Part shown: positions 7,989-17,105 of the stretch, one piece after another
Numbering within the stretch: the first letter of the stretch is position 1
Layout: each line of letters starts with the position of its first letter
Source of the DNA: Mesorhizobium sp. B2-7-1
GTDB lineage: Bacteria > Pseudomonadota > Alphaproteobacteria > Rhizobiales > Rhizobiaceae
Length of the DNA stretch: 64,000 bases
NCBI RefSeq assembly: GCF_006440735.1
Contig: NZ_VFUA01000002.1
Location: 62,001 to 126,000, forward strand
Direction of reading: 5' to 3'
Made by a program: the position numbers and the translations under genes
The notes under the pieces: model-generated
What the model was told of the DNA's origin: nothing
The model's input: only the letters and a program-made list of their open reading frames with translations
Databases searched by the model: none

Positions 7989-10238
7989 GTGACGGAGCGA
8001 GCGCCGGCGCCGGCCAGGCGCGATGCGACCCATGAGGAGGCACCGAACCTGCAAGTGCGTGACGCCTTCCCCGGCGACTTCCATCCGGCATGGATTCGCG
8101 CATGCCGCCGTTTGTCCGGCGCTGGCTATGGCGAGGCGGTTTCCGACGCTTACATGCGTTACTCGCCCGAGATATCGAGGCTTGTCTCGCCGCCAGTGGC
8201 CATAGATCTGGCCGACCTCGTCTCGAGGCTCGCCATTCGATCCGGACGGACTGCGGCTTGCCTGCTGCCCGAGCAGGCAATCGCTGTCATTCGGAGTGCG
8301 GGAAAAGACCAGTTCCCCCGCTGGCTGCGCCTCATCGAATATATCAGCACCAGCGCAGCGGAATCGGTGCCGCTGGTGCTTGGCCAGATGCCGTGGCTTT
8401 TGGGGCAGGCCGAGCTCGACGGACTGGAATCATGGGTGCGCATCGGCATCAGGACAGCCGAAGGCGATCCGCAGAGGCGGCTGCGCTTCTTCAAGCTGGA
8501 AGATGCCGCAGCACTTCTATGGCTGCAACGGACCAGCGGGCAGATAGGCTTTGCCGATATGGAGTCACGCCTGAAGCCATTCCTCACCGCGCTGTGGGGC
8601 GACACGCCGCCGCTGCGCGAGACGCCGGCCAACGCCCCCGAGCAGGCGCGACGCCGGGCCGGCTTCGACGGCAATGTGGTGCGCTTGCCCTCATCCTTCC
8701 CCGGCTTCCAGCCCGCTGACAGCGAACGCCTCTACCGTGCGGCGGTCGCCCATCTGGCCGCGCATCTGCGCCTCACGCGAGAGCGCTTCCCTGTCGGCGG
8801 CCTCAAGCCGGCGCAGATCGCGCTGGTTTCACTGATCGAGGATGCTCGCGTCGAGCAGTTGGCCTTGCAAGAATTGCCTGGACTGGCGCGGTTGTTCCTG
8901 CCGTTTCACACGGTGACCACGGCCGCCACCGCCCCGGCGCTGTTCGCGCGGCTTGCCCGCGCGCTTGCCGATCCCGCCTTCGAAGACCCCAACCCTTGGG
9001 TCGCCAAAGGCCGTGACGCATTTTTCGCTTCCAGAGACGATTGGCACGATCAGCAACTCAGCCGCCGGATAGGGAATCTCCTCGGCAACGATCTCGGCCA
9101 GATGCGGGTGCAGTTCGATGCCAAGAACTATGTCGTGCAGCCGCCTTACCGCGACGACAATCTTGGCCTGTGGGATTTCGGCGATGACGACCAACCGGCC
9201 GAGGAGGCCGAGCACGTCCTGTCCGCCGCGCGTCTACGGCAAGAGGACAATGACGAACGTCCCGACCGCGCCGAACCCGAGAGCAATCCGGATGGCGATA
9301 TCGGCCGGTTCGAGGTGGAGGACCTGCCGTTCGATGGCGTGCTGGTGGCACGCTATCCCGAATTCGACTATGTCACCGGCCGCGACCAGCCGGATTGGAC
9401 TTCGGTGAAGGAATATCAGGCCAATGCCGGCGCTCCCGCCGAGCGGATTCTCCGGCTGCGCGAACAGCGTGCCGATCTGGCCAGCAGGCTGACGGCGCTG
9501 ATCCGTTCGGCTCGTGTCAGCCGCGCCGAACGCCTGCGGCGACAATCGGAAGGCGAGTTCCTCGACATCGATGCCTGTATCGACGCGGCCATTGCACGGC
9601 GCATCGGCGAGTCACCGAGCCCGCGCATCCATGGCCGCTATGAGCGCCGCAGCCGAGACCTGTCCGTATTGCTTCTGCTGGATATTTCGCAGTCCACCAG
9701 CGAACGCGTTCGCGACGGCAAGCAGACTGTGCTGGAGGTCGAGTGCCAAGCCGCCGCGCTTCTGTCGCAAGCCATGTCCGGCCTCGGCGATCCCTTTGCA
9801 ATTGCAGCATTCTGCTCGGACCGCCGCGAGGATGTGCGCTATATCAGGATCAAGAATTTCAGCCAGCCATACGATGGATTGGTCGAGGCACGGCTGGCGG
9901 GCCTGCAAAGCGGCTTCTCGACCCGCCTCGGCGCAGCCATACGCCACGCCGCCGCCGACCTTGCCGGCCAACGCAGCTACAGGCGCTTGCTGCTGGTCGT
10001 TACCGATGGCGAACCATCGGACATTGATGCCGATGATCGCCGCTATCTGGTCGAAGACGCGCGCAAGGCCGTGCAAGGTCTCAGCCGGTCGGGAATGAAT
10101 ACATTCTGCGTCGGCCTCGATTCCAGCGCGGAGGCCTCTCTCGAACGCATCTTCGGCCAGAAAAATGCCATCAGCATCGCCACGGTCGAGCGACTAACGG
10201 AGCTGTTGCCCAAACTCTATCTGACACTCGGGAAGTGA
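7989..10238 (+). CDS. NorD/CbbO-type VWA-domain protein
   Basis: About 749 residues, started here at GTG 7989, five bases after the ATPase gene; TTG 7974 is an alternative and the first ATG lies about 55 codons further in. The N-terminal part is helical and unannotated. The C-terminal VWA domain has an intact MIDAS motif (LLLLDISQSTSE near residue 565, with DxSxS) and VVTDGEPSDIDADD. This is the standard partner of the preceding MoxR-type ATPase, acting as substrate adaptor in enzyme activation. The target enzyme cannot be read from the sequence. Confidence 0.85.
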   Translation: MTERAPAPARRDATHEEAPNLQVRDAFPGDFHPAWIRACRRLSGAGYGEAVSDAYMRYSPEISRLVSPPVAIDLADLVSRLAIRSGRTAACLLPEQAIAVIRSAGKDQFPRWLRLIEYISTSAAESVPLVLGQMPWLLGQAELDGLESWVRIGIRTAEGDPQRRLRFFKLEDAAALLWLQRTSGQIGFADMESRLKPFLTALWGDTPPLRETPANAPEQARRRAGFDGNVVRLPSSFPGFQPADSERLYRAAVAHLAAHLRLTRERFPVGGLKPAQIALVSLIEDARVEQLALQELPGLARLFLPFHTVTTAATAPALFARLARALADPAFEDPNPWVAKGRDAFFASRDDWHDQQLSRRIGNLLGNDLGQMRVQFDAKNYVVQPPYRDDNLGLWDFGDDDQPAEEAEHVLSAARLRQEDNDERPDRAEPESNPDGDIGRFEVEDLPFDGVLVARYPEFDYVTGRDQPDWTSVKEYQANAGAPAERILRLREQRADLASRLTALIRSARVSRAERLRRQSEGEFLDIDACIDAAIARRIGESPSPRIHGRYERRSRDLSVLLLLDISQSTSERVRDGKQTVLEVECQAAALLSQAMSGLGDPFAIAAFCSDRREDVRYIRIKNFSQPYDGLVEARLAGLQSGFSTRLGAAIRHAAADLAGQRSYRRLLLVVTDGEPSDIDADDRRYLVEDARKAVQGLSRSGMNTFCVGLDSSAEASLERIFGQKNAISIATVERLTELLPKLYLTLGK

Positions 10239-10697
10239 GTGCGGGTTGGTCACAGAGCGTCGACTGTCTGCTTGCTCTCACTGTTCCGACAAAAGAACTC
10301 TTGGATAGCGGTGGCATTGAGAACGGGCGTATCCATGGCGACCCAGCCGTGCCGGGATCGCAATCAACAACGCTGAATGACTGGCGTAAGGGCATTTTGG
10401 CCGAGTTGGATCAGGTGGCCGACGCGGGAGAACGCTACGGCCTTTCCCCGCACTCGCCGAGCTGCCTATTCCGGCTTCGCTGCTATGGCTGAGTTAGGTC
10501 GCAGTTGCGGCCCGCGTCAAGGGCTGGTCTTCCTCGACTCCGCGCGAAAATAGCTCGCGGAGCCCGGAGGAGCCGTAGCTTTTTACCTTCTTTGTGATCG
10601 GGGCGGAGACCTTCGACAAGTTGCGGCCCGATGCCATCAAGCGGCGGCCTCGGAACATTCTTGAGCGCCGGCAGTTCAGCGCTAAAGGGATGGCTTC
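10239..10697. other. Intergenic region without a recognised gene
   Basis: 459 bases. A short frame at 10235-10492 has no ribosome site and no recognisable family. The only supported element is the stress-type promoter at 10652-10676. Confidence 0.5.
10652..10676 (+). promoter_or_regulatory. EcfG-type promoter for the 10698 lipoprotein
   Basis: GGAAC (10652-10656), 16 bases, AGTT (10673-10676). The gene starts 21 bases further on. Confidence 0.65.
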
Positions 10698-10901
10698 ATG
10701 AAACGATTGGCTTTGTTGGTGGTCGCGGGTCTCATCGCAGGATGCAGCGATAACGGCGTCGATGGCTCGAAGACGAATTCGGTCAGCAACCAGCCGCCGG
10801 ATAAGAATCCGCAGGTCGAAAGGGATCCAACTGCGGAAACGAGCACTGGCGGCGACCAGCAGGGCGTCCAGCCCGCTCAGCCAGCCGCCCCAAAGAAATA
10901 G
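10698..10901 (+). CDS. Small lipoprotein
   Basis: A 67-residue protein with a lipoprotein signal peptide: basic start MKR, hydrophobic core, lipobox LIAGC with Cys16. The mature part is short, polar and low-complexity (Asn, Asp, Pro, Gln). It resembles small stress lipoproteins of rhizobia and has an EcfG-type promoter directly upstream. No function can be given. Confidence 0.75.
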   Translation: MKRLALLVVAGLIAGCSDNGVDGSKTNSVSNQPPDKNPQVERDPTAETSTGGDQQGVQPAQPAAPKK

Positions 10902-10909
10902 GAAGTACT

Positions 10910-11089
10910 TTGGCCGACAGAACGAAAGCAGGCTCGAAATCGGATCGCGCTCCTGAACGTGACGCCGAGGCCCAGTCCGAGAAGCATCACAAGGGCGGCA
11001 GGAACGACGGCGTCGTAAGCGCCGATCCGCGCGTTATCTCGGGAAAGAAGGATGGCGATGCGACCTTTCCGATCAAGAAAGACGAATGA
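10910..11089 (+). CDS. Small hydrophilic protein, TTG start
   Basis: A 59-residue frame starting at TTG 10910 with AGGAAG a few bases upstream, eight bases after the lipoprotein gene. The product is strongly charged (KKDGDATFPIKKDE at the end; many Lys, Arg, Asp, Glu) and resembles the disordered stress proteins elsewhere in the window. It is probably co-transcribed with the lipoprotein. The non-ATG start makes it easy to miss. Confidence 0.6.
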   Translation: MADRTKAGSKSDRAPERDAEAQSEKHHKGGRNDGVVSADPRVISGKKDGDATFPIKKDE

Positions 11090-11130
11090 TCCGCTTAAGG
11101 CGTCTCGAATGGTCACTCCAGTAAAACTGC

Positions 11131-11415
11131 ATGCCCAATTTTCGTTTTGAGACCGTGGCTGGTGGCCGCTCCAGCATGATCGAGGAAGACTTTGCAAGTA
11201 TCGACCTGGCCAGTCCCAAGGCTGTTGAATTGGCGAAGGCAGCGGCGAGTTCTTTTCCGCCAGGTGCCGACCATTCAGACTCCCACGTCAAAGTCTATGA
11301 CGACGCGGGCTATCTGATCGCGACCGTCAATTTCTCCGATGTGCTGGGAGACGATCCATTGGACGAAAAAACCGACCCGCCCAATGAAGAGCCGGGCGTG
11401 TTGCGCTCTGGTTGA
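11131..11415 (+). CDS. DUF6894-like small protein
   Basis: A 94-residue protein with the layout of small rhizobial DUF6894 proteins: MPNFRFETVAGG, an acidic middle (EEDFASIDLASPKAVELAKA) and a strand motif near the end (HVKVYDDAGYLIATVNFSDV). Function is unknown. No clear promoter was seen just upstream. Confidence 0.6.
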   Translation: MPNFRFETVAGGRSSMIEEDFASIDLASPKAVELAKAAASSFPPGADHSDSHVKVYDDAGYLIATVNFSDVLGDDPLDEKTDPPNEEPGVLRSG

Positions 11416-11780
11416 ATTTCGATCGCCAGACCAACGCTACTGTTCAAAAGATCACGCTGCGCCCAGAAACGTTCATTGCGAGCGCTCATTTTTAAGCCAA
11501 ACTCTAACGCAGGCCTTGTCCCTCCAGATAGCGCACGGCCCGACGCATCAGACCCTCCGCCAGAAAGGTTCGTGACGCCGGACTGCCGGATGGGGCTGCT
11601 GGCGGAACATTTCGCTCCACTTCGGACTGACTTGAGCGGCGCGTCTCCTGCCGAGGGAGGAGGACGAGTTGCGGGTAGGAACTGCGCTCGAGGTGCATCC
11701 AGCAACTCGACAGGAGCCGCGACATGAGAGACGGATGGCGTCCGTGGGTCCCTGCCAAACACCTTAAACCCTCGCATGAG

Positions 11781-11805
11781 GGAACGAAAGTAAGTCAGCG
11801 CAGTT
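11781..11805 (+). promoter_or_regulatory. EcfG-type promoter for the 11839-12835 gene pair
   Basis: GGAAC (11781-11785), 16 bases, AGTT (11802-11805), 33 bases before the TTG at 11839. Confidence 0.65.
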
Positions 11806-11838
11806 AATCTGTCTCTCATCCTACTCAGGAGGCCGACA

Positions 11839-11916
11839 TTGGGTCGCGGTATCTTGCTCTGGCTTTTGGGAATTCCTATCCCGATTATCATTCTGATCAT
11901 GCTCTTCGCTCGGTGA
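11839..11916 (+). CDS. 25-residue membrane micropeptide
   Basis: TTG start with AGGAGG six bases upstream. The product is one hydrophobic helix with basic ends (GRGILLWLLGIPIPIIILIM, then LFAR). I recall similar micropeptides as frequent in rhizobia. It lies seven bases before the next gene and shares its stress-type promoter. Function unknown. Confidence 0.65.
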   Translation: MGRGILLWLLGIPIPIIILIMLFAR

Positions 11917-11923
11917 GGGGCCG

Positions 11924-12835
11924 GTGATGGTCGATCTTGTATCGTCGGACACGCGATCTGACCCAACGGTCGAGGCGTCGTCCTCAGCGGTTAGTTGGGG
12001 ACCGATAATCGCGGGCGCACTAGCCGTCTCCACGCTGACAGTCATCCTCATGTTGGTCGGCGCTGGGCTGGGACTTTCCTTCATTTCGCCTTGGAGCGGA
12101 TCAAATCCCTCGCCGACCGCGACAGCGGTTGCGGCAGGCGTATGGCTGGTCATCGTACAATGGCTGTCGTCCGGCGTCGGGGGCTACCTGGCGGGACGAT
12201 TGCGCACGAAATGGGTCAGTGTTCATACCGATGAGGTCTATTTCCGTGACACTGCCCATGGTTTCTTGGCTTGGGCTCTAGCCACTCTTCTTGTGGCTGG
12301 CGTGTTCAGTTCCGCGCTGTCCTCCATCGTTGGTGCGGGGGTCCAGGCAGCCTCCACCGTCGCGTCGGGCGCGGCGATGGGAGCGTCGGCGGGTGCGGCG
12401 GCCGGAAACCCCGCGACAGACACCCTGGGCTACTATGTGGACCAGCTATTTAGGCCCACGGACTCCGGTGCGGCCGTGGTCGCCGGTAACCAGACCCAGA
12501 ATGCGGCGGTCGGCGAAGTTTCGCGGATTCTGGTAGCGAGCGCAGCCTCAGGTCAAGTATCGGCTGAAGACAAGGCTTACCTAGGCCGTGTCGTGGCATC
12601 GCGAACCGGACTCTCGCAGGCGGACGCCACCAAGCGGGTTGATACGGTTCTTGCTGGTATCGAGGAGGCGAAAAACAAGGCGAAGGCAGCCGCGGACAAA
12701 GCTCGAAAGGCCAGCGCTACCTCGGCGCTCATAGGCGCGCTTTCGATGATCATCGGAGCCTTCATAGCGAGTGTTGCAGCCACTATCGGCGGGAGACAGC
12801 GAGACGAAGAGGAAGCGCTTTTTCTTAGGGGATGA
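11924..12835 (+). CDS. Membrane protein of the type often labelled 'PhnA-like'
   Basis: A 303-residue membrane protein (GTG 11924 or ATG 11927). Hydrophobic segments lie near residues 25-50, 70-95, 113-140 and 268-290, with VGGYLAGRLRTKW after the second. The Ala/Gly-rich middle is followed by a charged region rich in Ala and Lys before the last helix. Rhizobial relatives are labelled 'PhnA-like' without evidence for phosphonate metabolism. Promoter and position suggest a stress-induced envelope protein. Confidence 0.7.
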   Translation: MMVDLVSSDTRSDPTVEASSSAVSWGPIIAGALAVSTLTVILMLVGAGLGLSFISPWSGSNPSPTATAVAAGVWLVIVQWLSSGVGGYLAGRLRTKWVSVHTDEVYFRDTAHGFLAWALATLLVAGVFSSALSSIVGAGVQAASTVASGAAMGASAGAAAGNPATDTLGYYVDQLFRPTDSGAAVVAGNQTQNAAVGEVSRILVASAASGQVSAEDKAYLGRVVASRTGLSQADATKRVDTVLAGIEEAKNKAKAAADKARKASATSALIGALSMIIGAFIASVAATIGGRQRDEEEALFLRG

Positions 12836-13577
12836 GGAGTCGATCGACAGGCACCTCCGTGTTGGAACAATGTTTTCTTGGTGAGCACGCGAGTAACGGG
12901 CCAACGACCTCGATCAAGAAGGTCGAGTATGATCCGGCCGGCTCCTATCGGTCTGGTTTGTGACCAGACGCCCTACTGAGGTCTATGCGGCATTCCGCCC
13001 GCATTTGTCAAAGGCCGCTACTTCAACGACTACATTCACAACCACTTTCACTATCGTATATCGCGCCTTTAAGATGCGGCCGCGGCGCTTCAGAAACGCG
13101 CCTTTCCTTCGCCAGCCGCCCGATACGGCGTGCCACACCGTCGATCCACCTGCGTTTCAAAAGTCGGTCTGGAGTTTGACCGGCGCGGGAAATCCTTCGA
13201 CAAGTTCGGCGAGCCTGTCCGGGGCAAGTGCGCTCGATGCGCGCCCTGTCGGGGCCGCGACGGTCGGGCGCTATTATGACCCGCGCGACGCGGACGTGAT
13301 CGGCAGAACAACTCGGCATGAAGGCTGCGTGCAAGTACTCCGCGAGACGCTCGACAAGTTCGCTGAGGGTAAGGCTAACCAGTGCGCGCTGCTGGCATTT
13401 AACCCTCTATACCCGCGCCTCATCGAGAGAGGCGCGGCCTGCGCTAAAGACTTGGATAGCTCCCGCGGTGGGGCACTTCAGAGGGTGTTCTCGCTGCTGG
13501 TCTTGCCGGAATCACCCCACACCAAATCTCCCTTGGAGACTTTCTGGTCCGGCGGCGCCGGCCGCCTCTAGGCGCCA
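12836..13577. other. Intergenic region without a recognised gene
   Basis: 742 bases. An open frame at 12960-13571 exists but starts without a ribosome site and matches nothing recognised. A perfect hairpin GTCTGGT/ACCAGAC (12951-12969) has no T-run. No other element is seen. Confidence 0.5.
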
Positions 13578-14042
13578 TTACTCCCGCACATGGGTGAAAA
13601 AGCGGAATACCGGCCAACCGGCAATTGCTTCGCGCAATTTTCTGAAAAGCTCCCCTTCCTTTTCGATGGCAGACCGAACCTGCACGGCAGCCCATCCGGC
13701 TTTCATTGTGCCGCCGACATGACAGTGACAAACAATTGCGTGCAACTGCCAATCCGCTAGCTCGAAGAAGCGCTTGGCTTCGCCATACGTATCGTTCTTC
13801 AATCCTTGCGCGCATAAGATTGGATCGGCGAAAGCGACGCTGAGCGGCGAGCCGAGGCATTGGGCTTTCTCGCGCACTTCAAAGGTCATGTATTCCGTAC
13901 CGGGAAAGGCGGCGAGGCACCGCTCGGGATTTCGCTCGAGAAGCGCTGCCCAACGTTCCAAACGCTGACGTCGCGGCATGACCGGGAAGATCGCTTCGAC
14001 TTGCGCGACGCCATTCAGGTCTTGAATTGTCTGATGTTTCAT
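13578..14042 (-). CDS. Conserved hypothetical protein, stress promoter
   Basis: A 154-residue soluble protein. The ATG at 14042 is chosen because AGGAGA precedes it; the frame extends 15 codons further without support. Recognisable stretches are MPRRQRLERWAALLERNPER and FELADWQLHAIVCHCHVGG. I do not recognise the family. A bidirectional EcfG-type element lies about 80 bases upstream. Confidence 0.7.
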   Translation of the reverse strand: MKHQTIQDLNGVAQVEAIFPVMPRRQRLERWAALLERNPERCLAAFPGTEYMTFEVREKAQCLGSPLSVAFADPILCAQGLKNDTYGEAKRFFELADWQLHAIVCHCHVGGTMKAGWAAVQVRSAIEKEGELFRKLREAIAGWPVFRFFTHVRE

Positions 14043-14476
14043 GGCCGTCTCCTGTTGCGAGGCGCTCTGCCTGCAGCAAACTCGCACAGGCCGGAGTTGC
14101 CTAAGTCGTTCTACGCAAGGGAACCTGCATTCGGTGGGGAAGTTCCATTGCCGAGAAAATTTAAGGTGCCCGCTCCTGCCTCCAATTCTTCAGTTCGCGT
14201 GGGCCTTCCGAGTGCAAACGGACTATGGCGTTTGACCCGCCGCCACTAGCCATTGAATGGGCGCGTGGGCATCGCTCACCTGGAGCGAGTGGCAACGAGC
14301 ATCGGCCCAAATGGCGGATTGCCGGCTATCGACATCTGTCCGGGGGGCCGTGGCAAGGCGATCAACGCTTCGCGTGACTGATGTCCATGACGTCGAAGCT
14401 GCCCGCAAGGCAACGATGAGCCATGGTATAGATTGGATGAGCGGCGGCAAACCGAGCCTCGCCCGTCGATGGTCGC
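14043..14476. other. Intergenic region with only a promoter element
   Basis: 434 bases. It holds the palindromic promoter at 14120-14146. I see no gene in the remainder; the small frames here look like shadows of the neighbouring broken response-regulator gene. Confidence 0.5.
14120..14146. promoter_or_regulatory. Palindromic, bidirectional EcfG-type promoter
   Basis: Minus strand: GGAAC (14146-14142), 16 bases, GGTT (14125-14122), serving the gene starting at 14042. Plus strand: GGAAC (14120-14124), 16 bases, AGTT (14141-14144). Each -35 box overlaps the opposite -10 box. No plus-strand gene follows, so only the minus direction has an obvious target. Confidence 0.65.
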
Positions 14477-14837
14477 TCACGCCTGCGCAGCCGGGGACAG
14501 TCGAAGTGCGTTGCGAACCGCTGTAAGCAGTGACGTTGACGCATAGGGCTTCACCAGCCAGCCGAGGGGCTCCGCTGCCGCGGCCCGGCTGCGGGTAGCC
14601 TGATCGGAATGCGCGGTCGCAAAAACCGAGTGGAGGCCGTAGGTTCCGAAACAATTCCACAGCGGTCTCGATGCCGTCCATTCGTCCGGCAAGGCGGATA
14701 TCCATGACGGCCAGAACCGGGTGCCCGGATGCGGCTATTTTCAGAGCCTCTTCGCAGGGCGCTACGGCCGAGACGGCGAAACCGGCAGCCACCAGAGTAT
14801 TTTCGGTCTCCATGGAGATAAGGTAATCGTCCTCCAC
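14477..14837 (-). pseudogene. Frameshifted single-domain response regulator
   Basis: CheY-like receiver broken into two frames. The first part has the acidic pocket (RILVVEDDYLISMETE, the codons before GTG 14837 included) and phosphoacceptor Asp (VLAVMDIRLAGRMDGIETAV). The second part in another frame has SVFATAHSD and GWLVKPYASTSLLTAVRNAL. Removing one A from the coding strand near 14644 restores ELF-RTYGL and a continuous receiver. No ATG lies upstream before an in-frame stop, so the start may be lost too. Call as pseudogene unless the base is a sequencing error. Confidence 0.75.
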
Positions 14838-15158
14838 GACCAGAATCCGCGCTGGACCCGCGGGCCCTGTCCGGCTGGAAGTCTGGCCGTCGGTCGCCAG
14901 AGCGCTATCTGTTTTGTCCGGCGCGTTTGTAGGCTAATCGGGGTCGCGGATGAGGAGCGTCACCGAACTGACGGTGGAGCGCCGTGCCGCTGGCGCGCTG
15001 CGCCCGGCAAGGGAAGCTGCGCCGCGGCGCACGCCGTCACTATCGTCGGGTTGCATGCCGCGCCCTTGCCCGCCTTGCTCTTCGCGGCCTCCTGTTTGTG
15101 CCCGAAGGGGGCGAGCGTGAAATGGAAGGGAGGCGCCGCGAAGGTGCGCGAACGAAAA

Positions 15159-16208
15159 ATGGATAAAGCAGAACTTGAAAGGCTGAAGGACAAGGTGCCC
15201 TGCGCAGCGGTGCTGGAACGTGCGGGGTTCGCCCTCGACATCAAGCAGAGCACCCGCAAGGCGATGAAGTATCGCCGCGATGCGGCGATCATCATCGTCA
15301 TCCATGACGGTAAGGGCTGGTTCGACCCGCTTGGCGACGACAAGGGTGACGTCTTTCGCCTGGTCGAACATCTCGAGGGCGTGCCCTTCGTCGAAGCCAT
15401 GAACGATGTCGCCTGTCTCGTCGGCTTCGTGCCATCCGGGCCGGTCCGGCAGCGGGAGTCCCGCGATCGCGAGCCCGATCTGTCCATTTCGGAACGCTGG
15501 CAAGCCCGACGCAAGCCGTGGCGAGGATCGGCAACCTGGTGCTATCTTACCGAGGCCCGACATCTGCCCGAACACATCATCCGCGTTGCGGTCGCAGCTA
15601 GTGTCCTGTGCGAAGGTCCGCATGGCTCGATGTGGGCGGCCCATGTCGACGCCGGTGGCGCACTCACCGGCTGGGAAGAGCGCGGCCCAGAGTGGCGGGG
15701 CTTTGCCACCGGCGGCGCCAAGGTGCTGTTCCGGCTCGGCCGACCCGGTGCGCTTCGCCTTTGCGTCACCGAAGCGGCGATCGACGCCATGAGCCTTGCT
15801 GCGCTCGAGAGCTTTCGCGCCGACACGCTCTATCTCAGCACCGGCGGCGGCTGGTCGCCAGCGACCGATGCGGCGCTCCGCGCGCTTGTCGCGCGGCTCA
15901 GCGTCCGGCTCGTTGCGGCAACGGATAACAACAGGCAGGGCGACATATATGCCGGCCGGCTGCTCGCTCTCGCGGGTGCGGCAGGCTGCGGTTGCGAGCG
16001 TCTGCGCCCGGTCGCTGATGACTGGAATGCCGATCTGAAGACGAGAATTGGGGAAGGAGGAGAGGGGGAGAAAACCGAGGGCCGCATGCCCGCCGTTCGC
16101 CTCAAGGGTGAAGCTTCGCCCGGCTCGCGCCGGCCCTTGACCCGCCCGGGCGGAGAGGCGGCCGCGGGGGAAGGGTCCAGAAGGGCCGAAGAAGATGGTG
16201 ATCCATAG
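15159..16208 (+). CDS. DUF3991/toprim-domain protein of mobile-element type
   Basis: A 349-residue protein starting at ATG 15159; a longer open frame upstream (from 14721) overlaps the broken regulator and is not supported. It carries a zinc-finger-like/DUF3991 start (VPCAAVLERAGFALDIKQST) and a toprim core (LRLCVTEAAIDAMSLAALES, then VAATDNNRQGDIYAGRLLAL). Such primase-like proteins are typical cargo of rhizobial integrative elements and plasmids, beside a large SNF2/methylase gene. The remains of such a gene lie at 19.4-21.9 kb. The tail after residue about 295 is low-complexity. Confidence 0.75.
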   Translation: MDKAELERLKDKVPCAAVLERAGFALDIKQSTRKAMKYRRDAAIIIVIHDGKGWFDPLGDDKGDVFRLVEHLEGVPFVEAMNDVACLVGFVPSGPVRQRESRDREPDLSISERWQARRKPWRGSATWCYLTEARHLPEHIIRVAVAASVLCEGPHGSMWAAHVDAGGALTGWEERGPEWRGFATGGAKVLFRLGRPGALRLCVTEAAIDAMSLAALESFRADTLYLSTGGGWSPATDAALRALVARLSVRLVAATDNNRQGDIYAGRLLALAGAAGCGCERLRPVADDWNADLKTRIGEGGEGEKTEGRMPAVRLKGEASPGSRRPLTRPGGEAAAGEGSRRAEEDGDP

Positions 16209-16252
16209 GGGATGAACCGCGCTCCGGCCGCTCAAGGCCAAGGAGCGTCCCT

Positions 16253-16417
16253 ATGATCCAATCCTCCATCCGCAAGATCTACTTCGGCGTCGCCGATCGC
16301 CGGCAGAAGTTCGAGGGCGTGGATATTGTTCGGGAGATGCGTGGAAGCCACACCTCACAGCACGGTTTCGAAAGCGCAGCACAAAATCAGATGCCTGCAC
16401 GCTGCGCCGGAACGTAA
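16253..16417 (+). pseudogene. 5' fragment of a mobile-element gene
   Basis: ATG after AAGGAGCG, then IRKIYFGVADRRQKFEGVDI and VREMRG, which reads as a genuine N-terminus; beyond about residue 32 the frame looks non-coding and stops at residue 54. I interpret it as the start of the gene that normally follows the toprim gene, cut by a deletion. Too short for a family call. Confidence 0.45.
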
Positions 16418-16641
16418 CGAAGCGACTTCCGTGCAAAGAATGCACACAAGCCGTCTCCATCGGAGGGGACGCCGCAAGCGGCCGACGCATACGGGGATTT
16501 GGGGTCCGGTACATGAAAGCGTCGGCCGCCAGGTTTGGGCGGGGGCGCGTCTCAAATGACGCTCGGGTAGATTAGGCGCGCTGTTTGCGCCTTCAATTAG
16601 GATGCCCTGATATGGTGAATGAGCGGTTACTATCCACAGGC

Positions 16642-16833
16642 CTATTTGAAGGCGTACTTGTAAACCGCGCGGTTGCTTTCCTCGGTGACGCGCACCCATT
16701 GCGCTTCATCACGGCGACCCTGGACCTCCTTCTTGGTCCCGACCGTCGCGGCCTGCCACGGTGTGTCGGCGATGACAGTGTAATGGGAGACCGGCGTGTC
16801 GCCGGCCATCTCCTCGACCATGTAGCTCTTCAT
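16642..16833 (-). CDS. Small conserved hypothetical protein
   Basis: 63 residues (MKSYMVEEMAGDTPVSHYTV; then DTPWQAATVGTKKEV). Its ATG overlaps the stop of the upstream minus-strand gene by four bases, so the two are coupled. I do not recognise the family. The pair is driven by the divergent stress promoter it shares with Ku. Confidence 0.7.
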   Translation of the reverse strand: MKSYMVEEMAGDTPVSHYTVIADTPWQAATVGTKKEVQGRRDEAQWVRVTEESNRAVYKYAFK

Positions 16834-17078
16834 CCGCTCTCAACTTCGGCCGCAGCCGCTTGTTCCTTTCGGTCAGAGTCGCGAAGCCTTGCCGTCAGTG
16901 CTTCAAGCGCCTCCACGTCGGGTGCGTATTGGGCCGCGTGCGCCGGATACCGTTGCATCTGCTGGCGATAGAACGTCAGCCATTTCGGCAAGTCGGCAAT
17001 CGGGAACGTCCCTCGCCAAATGCCTTTCTCGAGCGTGAAGGTTCCCGCCGCCGAATCGTAAATCGCTTTCGTCTGCAT
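16830..17078 (-). CDS. Small hypothetical protein upstream of the 63-residue gene
   Basis: 82 residues from ATG 17078 (KAIYDSAAGTFTLEKGIWRG, TFPIADLPKWLTFYRQQMQR), with a charged Ala/Glu-rich tail. First gene of a two-gene minus-strand operon about 25 bases after the promoter at 17108-17132. Function unknown. Confidence 0.65.
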   Translation of the reverse strand: MQTKAIYDSAAGTFTLEKGIWRGTFPIADLPKWLTFYRQQMQRYPAHAAQYAPDVEALEALTARLRDSDRKEQAAAAEVESG

Positions 17079-17105
17079 GCTTGCCTGATAGCATTGGTCG
17101 GAGCG

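Noticed and set aside
10235-10492. 85-codon frame after the VWA gene
   Set aside because: No ribosome site, no recognisable content, overlaps the VWA stop.
12880-12960. Short stretch resembling a ribosomal protein L2 segment
   Set aside because: Resemblance limited to a few residues (VEYDP); no further L2 sequence around it.
12960-13571. 203-codon frame on the plus strand
   Set aside because: Starts at GTG without a ribosome site; composition low-complexity at the start and no family resemblance in any frame.
14721-15158. Upstream extension of the toprim gene
   Set aside because: Overlaps the receiver remnant on the other strand; the protein-like part begins at ATG 15159.
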